64,000 nt of DNA from Papio anubis (GCF_008728515.1 NC_044986.1:109418313-109482312); one strand, 5' to 3'; shown: positions 20,808 to 33,327, counted from the first letter of the stretch. Notes: generated by a model from the letters alone, not told the origin. Numbers and translations are program-made.

Positions 20808-23800
20808 TTTTATTTATAAAAATCTGGGATACATGTGCAGAACGTGCCGGTTTGTTACATAGGTATACATGTGCCGTGGTGATGTGCCACACCTATCAAC
20901 CCATCATCTAGGTTCTAAGCCCCGCATGCATTAGGTATTTGTACTAATGCTCTCCCTCCCCTTGCCCCCTACCCCACCACGGGCCCTGGTTGTGATGTTC
21001 CCCTCCCTGTGTCTATGTGTTCTCATCATTCAACTCCCACTTATGAGTGATAACATGCAGTGTTTGGTTTTCTGTTTCTGTGTTAGTTTGCTGAGAATGA
21101 TGGCTTCCAGCTTCATCCATGTCCCAGCAAAAGACTTTAACTCATTCTTTTTTATGGCTGCATATAGTATTCCATGGTGTGTATGTGCCCCATTTTCTTT
21201 ATCCAGTCGATCATCAATGGGCATTTGGGTTGGTTCCAAGTCTTTGCTGTTGTAAATAGTGCTGCATTAAAATATATGTGTGCATGTGTCTTTAGAGTAG
21301 AATGATTTCTAATCCTTTGGGTATATACCTAGTAATGGGATTGCTGAGTCAATTGGTATTTCTGGTTCTAGATCCTTGAGGAATCGCCACACTGACTTCC
21401 ACAATGGTTGAACTAATTTACACTCCCACCAACAGTGTAAGAGTTTGCCTATTTCTCAGCCTTGCCAGCACCTGTTGTTTCCTGACTTTTAAATAATTGC
21501 CATTGTAACTGGCATGAGATGGTATCTCATTGTGGTTCTGATTTGCATTCTCTGATGACCAGTGATGATGAGCTTTTTTTCATGTTTGTTGGCTGCATAA
21601 ATGTCTTCTTTTGAGAAGTATCTGTTCATATCCTTTGCCCACTTTTTGATAGGGTTGTTTTCTTCTTGTAAATTTACTTAAGTTCCTTGCAGATTCTAGA
21701 TAATAGACCTTGGTCAGATGGGTAGATCGCAAAAATTTTTCTCCCATTCGAAGGTTGCTTGTTCACTCAGATGATCGTTTCTTTTGCTGTGCAGAAGCTC
21801 TTTGTTTGATTAGATCCCATTTGTCAGTTTTGTCTTCTGTTGCCATTGTTTTTGGTATTTTAGTCATGAAGTCTTTGTCCATGTCTATGTCCTGAATGGA
21901 ATTGCCTAGGTTTTCTTCTAGGGATTTTATGGTTTTGGGTTTTACATTTAAGTCTGTAATCCATCTTGAGTTAATTTTTGTGTAAGGTGTAAGGAAGGGG
22001 TCTAGTTTGTTTTCTGCATATGGCTAGCCAGTTTCCCCAGCACTGTTACTTAAATAGGGAATCGTTTCCCCATGGCTTTTTGTCAGGTTTGTCGAAGGTC
22101 AGATGGTTGTAGGTGTGTGGTGTTATTTCTGAAGTCTCTGTTTTGTTCCATTGGTCTATATATTTGTTTTGGTACCAGTACCATGCTGTTTGGTTACTGT
22201 AGCCTTGTAGTATAGTTTGAAGTCAGGTAGCGTGATCCCTCCAGCTTTGTTCTTTTTGTTTAGGATTATCTTGGCTGTATGGGTTCTTTTTTGGTTCCAT
22301 ATGAAATTTAAAGTAGTTTTATCTAATCCTACGAAGAAAGTCAATGGTAACTTAATGGGAATAGCATTGAATCTATAAATTACTTTGGGCAGTATGGCCA
22401 TTTTCATGATACTGATTCTTCCCATCCATGAGCATGGAATGTTTTTCCATTTGTTTGTGTCCTCTCTTATTTCCTTGAGCAGTGGTTTATAGTTCTCCTT
22501 GAAGAGGTCCTTCACGTCCCTCGTAAGTTGGATTCCTAGGTATTTTATTCTCTTTGTAGCAATTGTGAATGGGAGTTCACTCATGATTTGGCTCTGCTTA
22601 TCTATTATTAGTGTATAGGAATGCTTGTGATTTTTGCACATTGATTTTGTATCTTGAGACTTTACTGAAGTTGCTTATCAGCTTAATGAGTTTGGAGGCT
22701 GAGACAATAAGGTTTTCTAAGTATACAATCATGTCATCTGCAAACAGAGACAATTTGACTTCCTCTCTTCCTAGTTGAGTACTTTCTCTTACCTGATTGC
22801 CCTGGCCAGAGCTTCCAATACTATAGGAGTGGTGAGAGAGGGCATCTTTGTCCCAGTTTCAAAGGGAATGCCCATTCAGTATGATATTGGCTAGACTTTG
22901 TCATAAACAGCTCTTTTTGAGATATGTGCCATCAATACCTAGTTTATTGAGAGTTTTTAGCATGAAGGGATGTTGAATTTTATCAAAGTCCTTTTCTGCA
23001 TCTATTGAAATAATCATGTGGTATTTGTCCTTGATTCTGTTAATGTGATGGATTACTTTTATTGATTTGCGTATGCTGAACCACCCTTGCTTCCCAGGGA
23101 TGAAGCTGACTTGATCATGGTGGTGGATAAGCTTTTTGATGTGCTGTTGGATTCAGTTTGCCAGCATTTTATTGAAGATTTTCACATCGATGTTCATCAG
23201 GAATATTGGCCTGAAATTTTCTTTTTTTGTTGTGTCTCTGCTAGGTTTTGGTATTAGGATGATGCTGGCCTCATAAAATGAGTTGAGGAGGAGTCTCTCT
23301 TTTTCTATTGTTTGGAATCATTTCAGAAGGAATGGTAATTAGCTCTTTATATCTCTGGTAGAATTTGGTTGTGACTCCATCTGGTCCTGGGCTTTTTTTG
23401 GTTGGTAGGCTATTAATTACTGCTTCAATTTCAGAATTTGTTATTGGTCTCTTCAGAGATTTGGCTTCTTCCTGGTTTAGTCTTGGGAGGGGCTATGTGT
23501 CCAGGAATTTATCCATTTCTTCTAGATTTTCTAGTTTTAGTAGAGGTGTTTATAGTATTCAGATGGTAGTTTGTATTTCTGTGGGATCAGGGGTGATATC
23601 CCCTTTTTATTGTGTCTATTTGATTCTTCTCTTTTTTTTTTATTAGTTTAGCTAGTGGTGTATTTTGTTAATCTTTTCAAAAAACCAACTCCTGGGTTCA
23701 TTGATTTTTTTTTTTTTTGAAGGGTTTTTCATGTCTGTATCTCCTTCACTTCTGCTAGCTTTTGAATTTGTATGCTCTTGCTTCTCTAGTTCTTTTCATT

Positions 23801-24916
23801 GTAATGTTAGGGTGTCGATTTCAGATCTTTCCAGCTTTCTGATGTGGGCATTTAGTGCTATAAATTTCCCTCTAAACACTGCTTTAGCTGTGTCCCAGAG
23901 AGTCTGGTAACATCGTCTCTTTGTTCTCATTGGTTTCAAAGAACTTATTTGTTTCTGCCTTAATTTCGTTATTTAACCAGGAGTCATTCTGGAGCAGGTT
24001 CAGTTTCCATGTAGTTGTACGGTTTTGAGTGTGTTTCTTAATCCCAAATTCTAATTTGATTGCACTGTGGTCTGAGAGACTGTTAAGATTACCATTCTTT
24101 TGCATGTGCTGAGGAGCATTTTACTTCCAATTGTGTGGTTGATTTTAGAATAAGTGCCCTGTGGCACTGAGAAGAATGTATATTCTGTTCATTTGGAGTG
24201 AAAAGTTATGTAAATGTCTATTAGGTGCACTTAATCCAGAACTGAGTTCAAGTCCTGAATATCCTTGTTAATTTTCTGTCTTGTTGATCTGTCTAGTATT
24301 GACAGTGGGGTGTTAAAGTCTCCCACTATTATTGTGTGGGAGTCTAAGTCTCTTTTTAGGTCTCTCAGAACTTGTTTTATGTGTCTGGGTGCTCCTGTAT
24401 TGGGTGCTTATATATTTAGGATAGTTTGCTCTTCTTGTTGCATTGATCCCTTTACCATTATGTAATGTCCTTCTTTGTCTTTTTTGATCTTTTTTAGTTT
24501 AAAGTCTGTTTTATCAGAGACTAGGATTGCAACCCCTGCTTTTTCTTTCTTTTTTTTTTTTCTCTCTCTCTCCATTTGCTTGGTAAATATTCTTCCATCC
24601 CTTTATTTTGAACCTATGTGTGTCTTTGCATGTGAGATGGGTCTCCTGAATACAGCACACCAATGGGTCTTGACTTTTACCCACTTTGCCAGTCTGTGTT
24701 TTATAACTGGGGCATTTAGCCTATTTACATTTCAGGTTAATATTGTTATGTGTCAATTTGATCCTGTCATGATGCTAGCTGGTTATTTTGCACTTTAGTT
24801 GATGCAGTTTCTTCATAGTGTCCTTGGTCTTTATGTTTTGTTATATTTTTGCAGTGGCTGGTACCGGTTTTTCCTTTCCATCTTTAGTGCTTCCTTTAGG
24901 AACTCTTGTAAGACAG
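20808..24916 (-). mobile_element. 4.1-kb 5'-truncated L1PA-type LINE-1, antisense
   Basis: The left end is the reversed L1 3' UTR and A-tail. The body is reversed ORF2 throughout, and it stops in 5' ORF2 sequence (CTCTTGTAAGACAGG). A perfect 15-bp target-site duplication GGAATGCCCATTTTA flanks it at 20793-20807 and 24917-24931. This is a textbook target-primed insertion into a MIR. Many stops and frameshifts make it immobile. Its age fits an older primate L1PA family. Confidence 0.96.
21030..24916 (-). pseudogene. L1 ORF2 remnant (endonuclease/RT polyprotein), broken
   Basis: The minus-strand translation shows LINE-1 ORF2 pieces. The C-terminal tail KSFAGTWMKLEAIILSKLTQ lies near 21030-21239, and 22156-22641 holds an unbroken 161-codon piece (SQIMSELPFTIATKRIKYLG, then TRDVKDLFKENYKPLLKEI, then WKNIPCSWMGRISIMKM). 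The catalytic FADDMIVYL motif is encoded at about 22718-22744. The N-terminal endonuclease start is missing through 5' truncation. The frame is broken many times, so no functional reverse transcriptase can be made. Confidence 0.93.
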
Positions 24917-25010
24917 GGAATGCCCATTTTAGATATGAGTAAAATGAGGCTCAGACCAGTTCAGTGGTTCTGCACGGTGATCTATTCCTTAGTGAGTCCT
25001 CTTGAATTTG
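24917..25010 (-). mobile_element. MIR SINE, antisense, right part
   Basis: GATATGAGTAAAATGAGGCTCAG continues the MIR interrupted at 20807. It fades after about 25010. Confidence 0.75.
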
Positions 25011-25092
25011 GGGTAAGTCTATTTATTGTCTGTCATCTAAGGGAGCTTGCTTTTTGTCTTCTGGTGCATATCAAAAAGTGGCTGTTTCCTCT

Positions 25093-25505
25093 TTTAAAAG
25101 CTTATTTTTAATTTTTGTGGGTACATAGTAGGTGAGGCATATGTATTTATGGGGAACATGAAATACTGTGGCTCAGGCATGCAATGTGTAATAATCACAT
25201 TGTGGCATATTGGGTATCTATCCTTTTGAGCATTTGTCCTTGTTACAAACCAATGATACTTATTTTTAAGTGTACAGTTATTGATTATAGTTCCCTTGTG
25301 GTGGGGGGACTATAGTGAATAATTTAATTATTCATCAAATACTAAGTCTTGCTCATTCTATTTTTTTTAACCATTAATCATCGCTACCTTCCCTCCCAGC
25401 CCCCTACCACACCGCCCAGCCTCCAGTAACCATCCTTCTACTCCCTATCTCTGTGAGTTCAAATGCTTTGATTCTTAGATCCCACAAGGTAGTGAGAACA
25501 TGGAC
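25093..25505 (-). mobile_element. L1M 3' UTR, antisense
   Basis: Reversed old L1 3' end: TTAATTTTTGTGGGTACATAG, AGGCATGCAATGTGTAATAA, GTTATTGATTATAGTTCCC, CCAGCCTCCAGTAACCATCC. Confidence 0.88.
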
Positions 25506-26539
25506 TAGCTGGTTCTTGATTTAACACCTACAACGTTTTCAGATTATTTTTGCTTGTTTACAGTTTTTGTATGTTATACCTACTTTGAAATTTAGATATT
25601 GGTGAATTAACTGCTAAGCACGATTATTTTCATTAAGTACAGGGGAGCTTTGCTTACCTACTTTGTACTTCTTGTTCCTAAATTGTAGGGTTATATAGCT
25701 TGTCTCAGCACTACCATTATTCCTTACCTATATTTTGAACTTTTTTTTTTTCTGGCCTTAATGCTATTGTCCACAATCCCTGTGAGTACCCCTGAATCCA
25801 GCCCAGTAGTTTTGCCTTGTAACCTCAAATTCCCAAGGAATACAGCCTGGTAAGAGATTGTTTCATGTATTTTTACAGCACAAGTGGTCTTCACATCCAT
25901 CAGTAGTTAGTCTTCTGCACTCACCAAAAGCACGATGTCATGTCTGGGGGGAAAGAATTTTTTTTAAAGAGCTGTAGACATTTTAATAAAAGTTTCTTCT
26001 CAGCTTTTCTCTGATGCGTATCAAGAGGAAAGTATAGTAACAGAGAATATAGCATTACTGCAACATGCCTGTCTGAATACATTTCAGTTCATTGAGCTAG
26101 ATTTCCCTGAAAAGGGAATGTTCCCAGCCAAGTCTGCCCTAAAATCATAACCAAGGTGGCAAGCCCAGATTCTTGATGTCTGCAGGTGTTGTTTTTGTAA
26201 TATTTTATTCTCCAGCACAGTGGCAACCAGGATCAAAGCTAATAGTCTAATTAAAACGAAAGATGCCCAGGCTCAGATGGGGTTGGGATGAAGCCCTGCG
26301 CCCAGTTAGAGTGGTGAAGTCCACTAGTTGTTTCCGACCAAGGTGTCGATTCTTGGCGTGAACCCACACAGTCTCTGAACCATTGTGCTGGTCATGACCA
26401 CTAAGGTGTGGCAGGAAGGTGCTCTCTGTGGAGACTCACAGCCTGCTTACAAGCAATTCCAGGAGCAGGAAGCACAGAGACATATGGAAATTCCACTCTC
26501 ATGCTTAATATACAACATGTAAAATGAATTTTTCATATT
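25506..26539. other. Unique DNA, no gene seen
   Basis: No recognised repeat. 26020-26360 is repeat-free with CAAAGCTAATAGTCTAATTAAAA-type sequence and could be regulatory. No exon seen. Confidence 0.35.
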
Positions 26540-27420
26540 GGCTTTTTTAAAAAATGGAAGAGTTCCAGCTTTGCCTCGCTGGTGTGCCTTTTGGAGTTAG
26601 TGTCCTTTAAAGCAGCCAGAGGGGGAATAACTGTAATGTAAGCAGAGTGGTGTTTGCAAGTGAGAGCTGGGGGAGAGGCGATGATGATTTTGGAAACATT
26701 ATTCTGGGTATTGCATTGAACGAAGAGTTATTACTGAAGGAAAAAATACCCAGAAATGCATTGTTAATGCTCTCTCGGATTTGGGCCTGGAGAGCCATAC
26801 TGTGAACTGAGTGGAAGATAAATAGGGAGGAAAATAGCAAATTAAGGGGACAAATAACCAGGGGGAAGAAGGCGGGGGGAAGGTTGCCTGCTGGCATCAG
26901 GAGAGGAGAACATATAACCAGTGTCTGATGCATTTCCTTAAGAATCAGTGTGTTTGCAAATTGCTCCATTGCATCTTAGCAGAATCTAATCTGGGTAACG
27001 AAGAGCTGACTAGCGAACATAGTTGGATGAATTCCCCAAGTACTCCTGAAATATAACAGAGCAAGGAACAGTATAATGAAAAATAACAGAGAGAGTAGCT
27101 AGAGGCTTAACTTATGATCAGTGTTCATTACAACAAATGACATTTTCACTGCGGAGTTACCATAAGATTATTGACTCTTACGTAATATGGTTCCCATCTG
27201 AATAGATTTGAGAACAGCTTAGCCTGTGAATGGGAGAGCTGCAGCCATCAGAGGACTGAAGATGTACTCAGTCCCCGTATTCACGTTTTCAATTAGTCCG
27301 AGGGAGCTGCCTGTTCAGGACCATGGACAGGGCAAAAAAGAGCTTGCGCCTTCCTCCATGCAGCATCGTGGTGATTATCTTTGGCATTGACTGGCATGGT
27401 CATGTGTTATATTCAGTGAA
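26540..27420. promoter_or_regulatory. Repeat-free island, candidate regulatory cluster
   Basis: Nearly 0.9 kb without any transposon. Two parts stand out: 26600-26980 (TAACTGTAATGTAAGC, TGGGTATTGCATTGAACG) and 27230-27420 (TTTTCAATTAGTCCGAGG, GATTATCTTTGGCATTGACTGG). The 120-codon minus-strand frame at 26607-26969 has no coding support that I can see. The regulatory role is inferred. Confidence 0.4.
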
Positions 27421-27689
27421 AACCAGACTCAGAAAGTGACTAAACTTGTTGGTAGTTTCATATCCAAGGCCTCCTCCTTATGTTCTCTGCCATTTGCTAT
27501 TTTCCTCAAGCATACATATTGCAACATTTGAAAAATATATATCTCTTTGGAAAGAAACTGTGTTTTCTCTAAAACTTTGGGCACACAACCATAAGGCATG
27601 TTGCAACTCTGTGGCTTCAACCACATTTGAATGGACAACCCTAGTTCTGAGCGTAGCGTGGCATTGCCTTGGTTTGCTGAGCACCTGTT
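27421..27689. other. Unique DNA, no gene seen
   Basis: The 183-codon plus frame at 27446-27997 runs into the AluY, so it is not a real gene. No repeat before 27690. Confidence 0.4.
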
Positions 27690-28190
27690 CGATACCTGCT
27701 GAGCACTCTGTATTTCTGTTATTTTGTCCTCCCAACAACCCTATGAGCTATGTGCTATTATCATCAGTCCTATTTTATTTATTTTATTTTTTTTTGAGAC
27801 AGAGTCTTACTCTGCCTCCCAGGCTGGAGTACAGTGGCGCAATCTCCACTCACTGCAAGCTCCGCCTCCCGGGTTCACGCCATTCTCCTGCCTCAGTCTC
27901 CCGTGTAGCTGGGACTACAGGCGCCTGCCACCGTGCCCGGCTATTTTTTTTTTTTTTTTTTTGTATTTTTAGTAGAGACGGGGTTTCACCGTGTTAGCCA
28001 GGATGGTCTCGATCTCCTGACCTCGTGATCCGCCCGTCTCGGCCTCCCAAAGTGCTGGGATTACAGGCTTGAGCCACCGCGCCTGGCCATCAGTCCTATT
28101 TTACGGAGGAGAAAGCACTCTGAGAGAGGTTAGGTAACTTGTCCAAGGGTACCCAGCTGCCAAGAATCACTAATTAATTTCAAAGTCATT
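27690..28190 (-). mobile_element. MIR SINE, antisense, split by AluY
   Basis: 27690-27777 (CAACAACCCTATGAGCTATG) and 28088-28190 (TTTTACGGAGGAGAAAGC, AGGTTAGGTAACTTGTCC) are the two halves of one reversed MIR. Confidence 0.85.
27778..28087 (-). mobile_element. Young AluY, antisense, inserted in MIR
   Basis: A reversed AluY near consensus, including the monkey-type CAGGCTTGAGCC. A 16-bp target duplication CATCAGTCCTATTTTA lies at 27762-27777 and 28088-28103. Confidence 0.95.
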
Positions 28191-29262
28191 TCTACCAGTC
28201 TGCTGTACGTTGTAACTTCCACACAGGTGCTGAACATAAAGAGAGGTTCATTCATATTCATTATCTCTCATTCTCTCTCACTCTCTGGAAAAGCAGCCTG
28301 GGTAGTAAGTCTATCCAGAACCCTTGCTTTCAACCAGTATTCATGAGTCATGCCAGTCTTGCTTGCTGTGTATTTTAAAGTTAACTCTATACCGGTGTCT
28401 CCCATGAGAAAGGGTTTACTGTCACTGTTAGCTAGAGGTGCAGATGGCAGCCCGCAGTACATGGGAGTTACAAGCAGAGCAAGAGAACACAAAGAGGCCA
28501 GTGGGTCAGGGGCGGTCTTGTTGCAGGAAAGCAGCAAAGTGGTATTTGGAAACAAATCAACAGTTGTCAAAAGAATAATGAAGACATCTGTGGGAACTCA
28601 GTAGCAGCGTTTTTGGATCTCACCTTTTCTTTTCAGTTGTGTATTTCTAAATTTTATGAGAAAAAAATACCTCAACAAAGAATGGGGAAGTTAAAAAAAT
28701 ATAATTGGCCCTATTATAACCAGGGGATTTCCTGTTTGTTTCCTATTACTTCTAAGCAGCGTATTATCTTGTTTATAAAAGCCTGATTGGGATGTCCCTC
28801 CTCCTGGCCACTGCAGCCTGTTCTGGGGACTTCCCTGCAGCCCATCTTCCCTGGCAGTGGGCCCAGAGGCTAGACGTAGTATGGCCACTCAAGAAGGAGC
28901 ACAGCTGAGTGAGGAAGTCTGGCCCACCGTGGAAATGGCAAACTCTTGAACGCACCCAGCCTGTAGCCACTGCTGCTTGAGCCCCTAGGGAGGGCCTCAT
29001 GGATAATGCACTCTAGCCAGGCTGGGCACTGGGGACCTTTGGCTCTTAAAGCTGCTTTTATGTTTTCGTGCTTTGGGGGAAGAGAGGGACTGAATGTATT
29101 TTCTCCAACCAAGTAGCATTTAGGGGCTTCAGGAGTTAGTTATTCATTTTGGCCTAAAAACCTTTCCAATATCACAACTATTACAAATAATTAAGGACAT
29201 TGGGAAAATCTCTAGGTAAATGGGACTCTTGGTGACAGATTTCCTGTGTGTATCCTTCCTTA
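28191..29262. other. Unique DNA, no gene seen
   Basis: A CT-rich run at 28262-28287 and a GC-moderate block at 28790-29030. No recognised repeat family, exon or RNA gene. Confidence 0.4.
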
Positions 29263-29270
29263 CTCTAAAC

Positions 29271-29801
29271 CAGCATGTCTAGCCTTTTTGGCACCAGGCA
29301 CCAGTTTTGTACAAGACAGTTTTTCCATGGACCAGCAGGGTTGGAGGGAGATGGTTTGGGGATGCTTCAAGCACGTTACATTATAGTGCACCTTATTTCT
29401 ATTATTATTACGTTGTAATATATAATGAAGTAATTATACGGTACACCATAGTACAGAATCAGAGGGAGCCCTGAGTTTATTTTTCTGCGACTAGACAGTC
29501 CCGTCTGGGGTTGATGGGAGACAGTGACAGATCATCAGGCATTAGATTCTCATAAGGAGTGTGGAACCTAGATCTCTCGCATGCGCGGCTCACAATAGGG
29601 TTCATCCTCCTGTGAGAATCTAATGCTGCCACTGATCTGAGAGGAGGCGGAGCTCAGGCAGTAAAATGAGCAGTGGGGAGTGGCTGTAAATAAAAACAAA
29701 GCTTTGCTTGCTCGCCTGCCACTCACCTCCTACTGTAAGGCCCAGCTTCTAACAGGCTGCAGGTAGGTACCTGTCCACGGCCCAAGGGTTGGCCACCCCT
29801 G
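29271..29801. mobile_element. hAT-type non-autonomous DNA transposon, ~530 bp
   Basis: Ends are a divergent inverted pair (AGCATGTCTAGCCTTTTTGG at left, GGGTTGGCCACCCCTG at right), matching a family whose termini read like CAGTGGTCCCCAACC. 8-bp flanks CTCTAAAC (29263-29270) and TTCTAAAG (29802-29809) fit a hAT target duplication. Inside, GGCATTAGATTCTCATAAGG and TGTGAGAATCTAATGC form an inner inverted repeat. I am not certain of the family name. Confidence 0.8.
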
Positions 29802-29921
29802 TTCTAAAGTATTAAAAGTAACCAAGTGCCAGGATGACAGGAGAGGGGCCATCAGCCTTTAAAATGTCTTTCATCTAAGTACAAAGAAGTGGCTCAACTC
29901 CACCATATTCAGCTTGTCTAT

Positions 29922-30293
29922 ATCAGCTGTGCAGTAGCATAGCCACCAACTGCAGGTGGCTATTGAGCTGTTGAATTGTAGCTTGTCTGACAGACAGTGT
30001 GCTTTAACTCTACAGTATTCACCAGAGTTCAAAGACATAGTACTCAAAAAATCATTACATTTATGCAATAAATTTACTAAATTATTCATCATCAAATTAC
30101 AGATAACATAGATCAGGAATCATTTTTAAATTGATGACATGTTGAATTTATATTTTGGCTATATTGGGTTAAATAAAATATGCTATTAAAATTAATTCCA
30201 TCCAGTCTTTTTTACTTTTTTTAATGCCACTACGAGAAAATTTAAAGCTACATTCATGGCTCAAATTATATTTTGGACAGTGCTATTCTGTAG
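29922..30293. mobile_element. hAT-like DNA transposon, family uncertain
   Basis: Starts CAGCTGTGCAGTAGCATAGC, GTGGCTATTGAGCTGTTGAA and ends TTTTGGACAGTGCTATTCTG, matching a common mammalian element with GTGGCTATTGAGC near one end and GGACAGTGCAG near the other. The AT-rich centre fits. Confidence 0.65.
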
Positions 30294-31082
30294 AGATGTG
30301 TGGAATATGGAATGTCTCTCTGCAAATTGGATGTACTAATGTGTGTTTAAGAAGATTTTGGAAACAGCTTATGAGGAGAGAAATTAACTCACTCGAGGTA
30401 TTCAGTGCAGCAAATACTAAATAAAAGAGGGCTTGTTTTACCTTTTTGGGGAGATACGTTGGATGGAAATATTCTTGGATGATCGTCATTCAGGGACAAA
30501 TACTTTTCCATGAGAATATTGTCAAGGTAGTAGGAGTCGATTGTTACGGAACATGGTTTGTGGACGTTTGAAAATAACTATGGTGCACACATTCCTTTGG
30601 AATGTTCCATCCAGTGTCATCGTACGGGGCCTGGGAGGTGCTTCGCTTTGCAGACACCTGCTCCTCTGGCATCTCCACTCCACGCTTTTACTTCCACCTC
30701 GCTCTCACCAGCTGTATTTAGCATGCTCTAGCACCTTCCAGGGGTGTTTTGTGGGTGAGATTCTTAGATGAAACACTTGGAATTCTTGGATGCTAGGGGC
30801 TGTTGTGACAAGCTTCGGCTCTTCCCTCCCCGCCCACGGCCACAGTTTTGCTTGCAGCCTACGGGGCCTGTTGGGGGCATGAAGCGGCTAAGGCTCTCCC
30901 CTAGCCAGAGGCAGCTCCTGGAGGAGGCAGTGCCAGGGTCCCAGTCAATTCCTTGCTGATGCATGGAGTCTTCTCATAGATCATTTTTAACATCAACCTT
31001 AAACCACAGACATCTTTATTTTTAAGCTTTTTGCACTTGCAGACCATAAGTTTTTCTGAGACTCTTAAAAATCTGACTTTAG
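30294..31082. other. Unique DNA, GC-richer at 30780-30960
   Basis: No repeat recognised. The GC-richer stretch has overlapping 63-66-codon frames on both strands, as expected by chance there. No exon signal judged convincing. Confidence 0.4.
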
Positions 31083-31378
31083 GCTGGGCACCATGGCTCA
31101 CACATATAATCCCAGAAGATCTGAGGAGGAGGTCTGAGGCCAAGGTAGGAGGATCGTTTGATGCCAGGAGTTCCATATTAGCCTGGGCAATATAGCAAGA
31201 TCCTATCTCTACAAAATATTTAAAAATTAGCCAGACATAATAATGTGCACCTGTAGTCCCAGCACTTTGGGAGGCTGAGACAGGAGGATCTATTGAGCCC
31301 AGGAGTTGGAGGCTGCAGTGAGCTGTGATTGTACCACAGCCAGGGTGACAGATCAAGACTCTGTCCCTCAACTAGGAG
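31083..31378 (+). mobile_element. AluJ, sense
   Basis: A dimeric Alu with a disturbed left arm (an extra GATCTGAGGAGGAGGTC), middle CTCTACAAAATATTTAAAAA and right arm to ACTCTGTCCC. The poly-A tail is lost. Confidence 0.88.
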
Positions 31379-31940
31379 GAAATGAATGAAAATTATTAAG
31401 TCTGCTGAATCTACCCAGGGCTACAGGTATTTTTTTTTTAACTTTAAACTCTTCATTCTTTTTCACGATTTTTTTTTCCCCAAAAAACTCAGAAATGTGA
31501 AAGTGAAAAAAGAGAAGGATGGAGTTCAAAGTCTCATCTCCTGTTGCGCTCTCAGAGATGCCTTCTCCATTATCCCATTGCCGGGTGTTGACTTGCTCCT
31601 AAACACCACTTGACCCTTTCTGCACACCAGCATGTTCCCTTGCCCACAGAGCTGGGCTCCTCCCTGTCACTAGCCAGTAGCTCAAAGATTGGCATCCGGA
31701 TGGAGGAGAATCACAGATGAACTCGAGATGCTGTGTTTGTGGCTAGTATTTGCCACTTCAAAGAGAACATGGCTTACATGGGGAAGTTTGTCTTGGCCCG
31801 GGAAGTGGAAAAAGGTACCAGATGCAGTTTCTCTGAGCTGCTTCTGCCTAAAGCCCACCTGGAGGATAAAGCACATGTAGGTAGCTGGGTATTTTCTGGC
31901 ATTGATTCCTAAGGATTTTTAAAATATCATTACTCTATTA
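31379..31940. other. Unique DNA, no gene seen
   Basis: T-rich runs at 31431-31441 and 31472-31480. Otherwise unique. Mirror-image short frames at 31682-31880 on both strands are not supported. Confidence 0.4.
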
Positions 31941-32074
31941 TGTTTTTGTTTTTAAATAGACACGGGGTATTACTGGGTTTCCCAAGCTGATCTTGAACTC
32001 CTAGGCTCAAAGGATCCTCCGGCCTCAGCCTCCCAAAGTGCTGGGATTACAGGAATGAGCCATTACACCTGGCC
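31941..32074 (-). mobile_element. Alu monomer fragment, antisense
   Basis: A single reversed Alu arm (TTGAACTCCTAGGCTCAAAG, CCTCCCAAAGTGCTGGGATTAC, ending ACACCTGGCC), monomeric length. Confidence 0.85.
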
Positions 32075-32170
32075 TGCTCCATAAGTGGAACGTGATTCAC
32101 CTTCCAGAAAATCCATGGGCGATGGAGGAGGGGAAAATAATACAATGGCTGTCTAAAGTCTCATGACAAT

Positions 32171-32421
32171 GGCTGGGCGTGGTGGCTTACGCCTGTAATC
32201 CCAACACTTTGGGAGGCTGAGGCAGGTGGATGGCTTGAGTCTAAGAGTCCAACACTAGCATAGGAAACAAGGCAAAACTCCATCTCTACAAGAAATGCAA
32301 AAATTAGCCGGGTGTGTTGGCATGTGCCTGTAATCCCAGCTACTCAGGAGGCAGAGGTTGCAGTGAGCTGATACCACTCCATTGCACTCCAGCCTGGGCA
32401 GCAGAGCGAGACTCTAAGAAA
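32171..32421 (+). mobile_element. AluS, sense, internally shortened, with TSD
   Basis: GGCTGGGCGTGGTGGCTTAC to GCAGAGCGAGACTCTAAG, missing the usual GCAGGAGAATCGCTTGAACC stretch of the right arm. Imperfect target duplication TCTCATGACAAT (32159-32170) / CTCATGATAAT (32424-32434). Confidence 0.9.
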
Positions 32422-32434
32422 AACTCATGATAAT

Positions 32435-32936
32435 TATAGATTATCATGCCATAATCTAACCAGAGCACAGAAGGAATCTTAGAGGTACAAGCCTTACTTG
32501 TAGAGTTACCTGTAGAGTTTCATGTAACATGATTTGGTTAAGGGGTAAATATGTTAACATTAAAGTAATGTGCTCTACAGCGTTCCTGGGCAAAGCATGT
32601 AAGTTCCATTCAGATGCCCAACCCTGACCAGGTTGAATCCTCTGCCTGGAGTGCTCTATTTTAGTGAGGTCTAGCACATTCCAACAGAGCGCCTGCTCGC
32701 TGGGTGATATCTGCCGTGGATATGAGATGGGGAGTAGCAGTGCTCAGGCCAGATTGTTACCACCCCTGTTTAGATTCAGACGCCTCATTTTCTGTTTGGG
32801 GAAACACAAATCACCCTGCTAGGGGATGAATCCCAAAGCCTTCTGAATTCCAATTCACCATTCTTTGCCCTGTACTCTGAAACTTATAGGCCTGAACTTA
32901 GATTGAATGTGATGTCCAGCTTTCCACTGACGTGGT
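32435..32936. other. Unique DNA, no gene seen
   Basis: No repeat family, exon or RNA gene recognised. Confidence 0.4.
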
Positions 32937-33327
32937 ATATTAGTCCATTCTCACATTGCTATAAAGACATACCTGAGACTGGGTAATTTATATAGAAAAG
33001 AGGTTTAACTGGCTCCTGGTTCTGCAGGAGGTACAGGAAGCATGGCGACTTCTGCTTCCGGGGAGGTCTCAGGAAACTCAGAATCGTGGTGGAAGGTGAA
33101 GGGGGGCAGGCACACCACATGGCAGAGCCAGAATGAAAGAGTGCAAGGGGGTCGATGCATGCTTTTCAACAACCAGATCTCGCGAGAACTCACTATCACG
33201 AGAACAGTACCAAGGGGATAGTGCTGAACCATCCATGAGAAACCACCCCCATGATCCAACCACCTCCAACATTGAGGACTATAATTCCACAGGAGATTTG
33301 CTGGGAACACAGACCCAAACTGTATCA
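32937..33327 (-). mobile_element. MST-type solo LTR (ERVL-MaLR), antisense
   Basis: Reversed MSTA/B-like LTR: TATTAGTCCATTCTCAC, ACCTGAGACTGGGTAATTTA, CAGATCTCGCGAGAACTCAC, CACCCCCATGATCCAACC, ending ACTGTATCA. It retains CpGs (TCTCGCGAG). The 168-codon plus frame from 33133 starts inside it and is not a gene. Confidence 0.92.

Noticed and set aside
27446..27997. 183-codon plus frame
   Set aside because: Its second half is antisense AluY translation.
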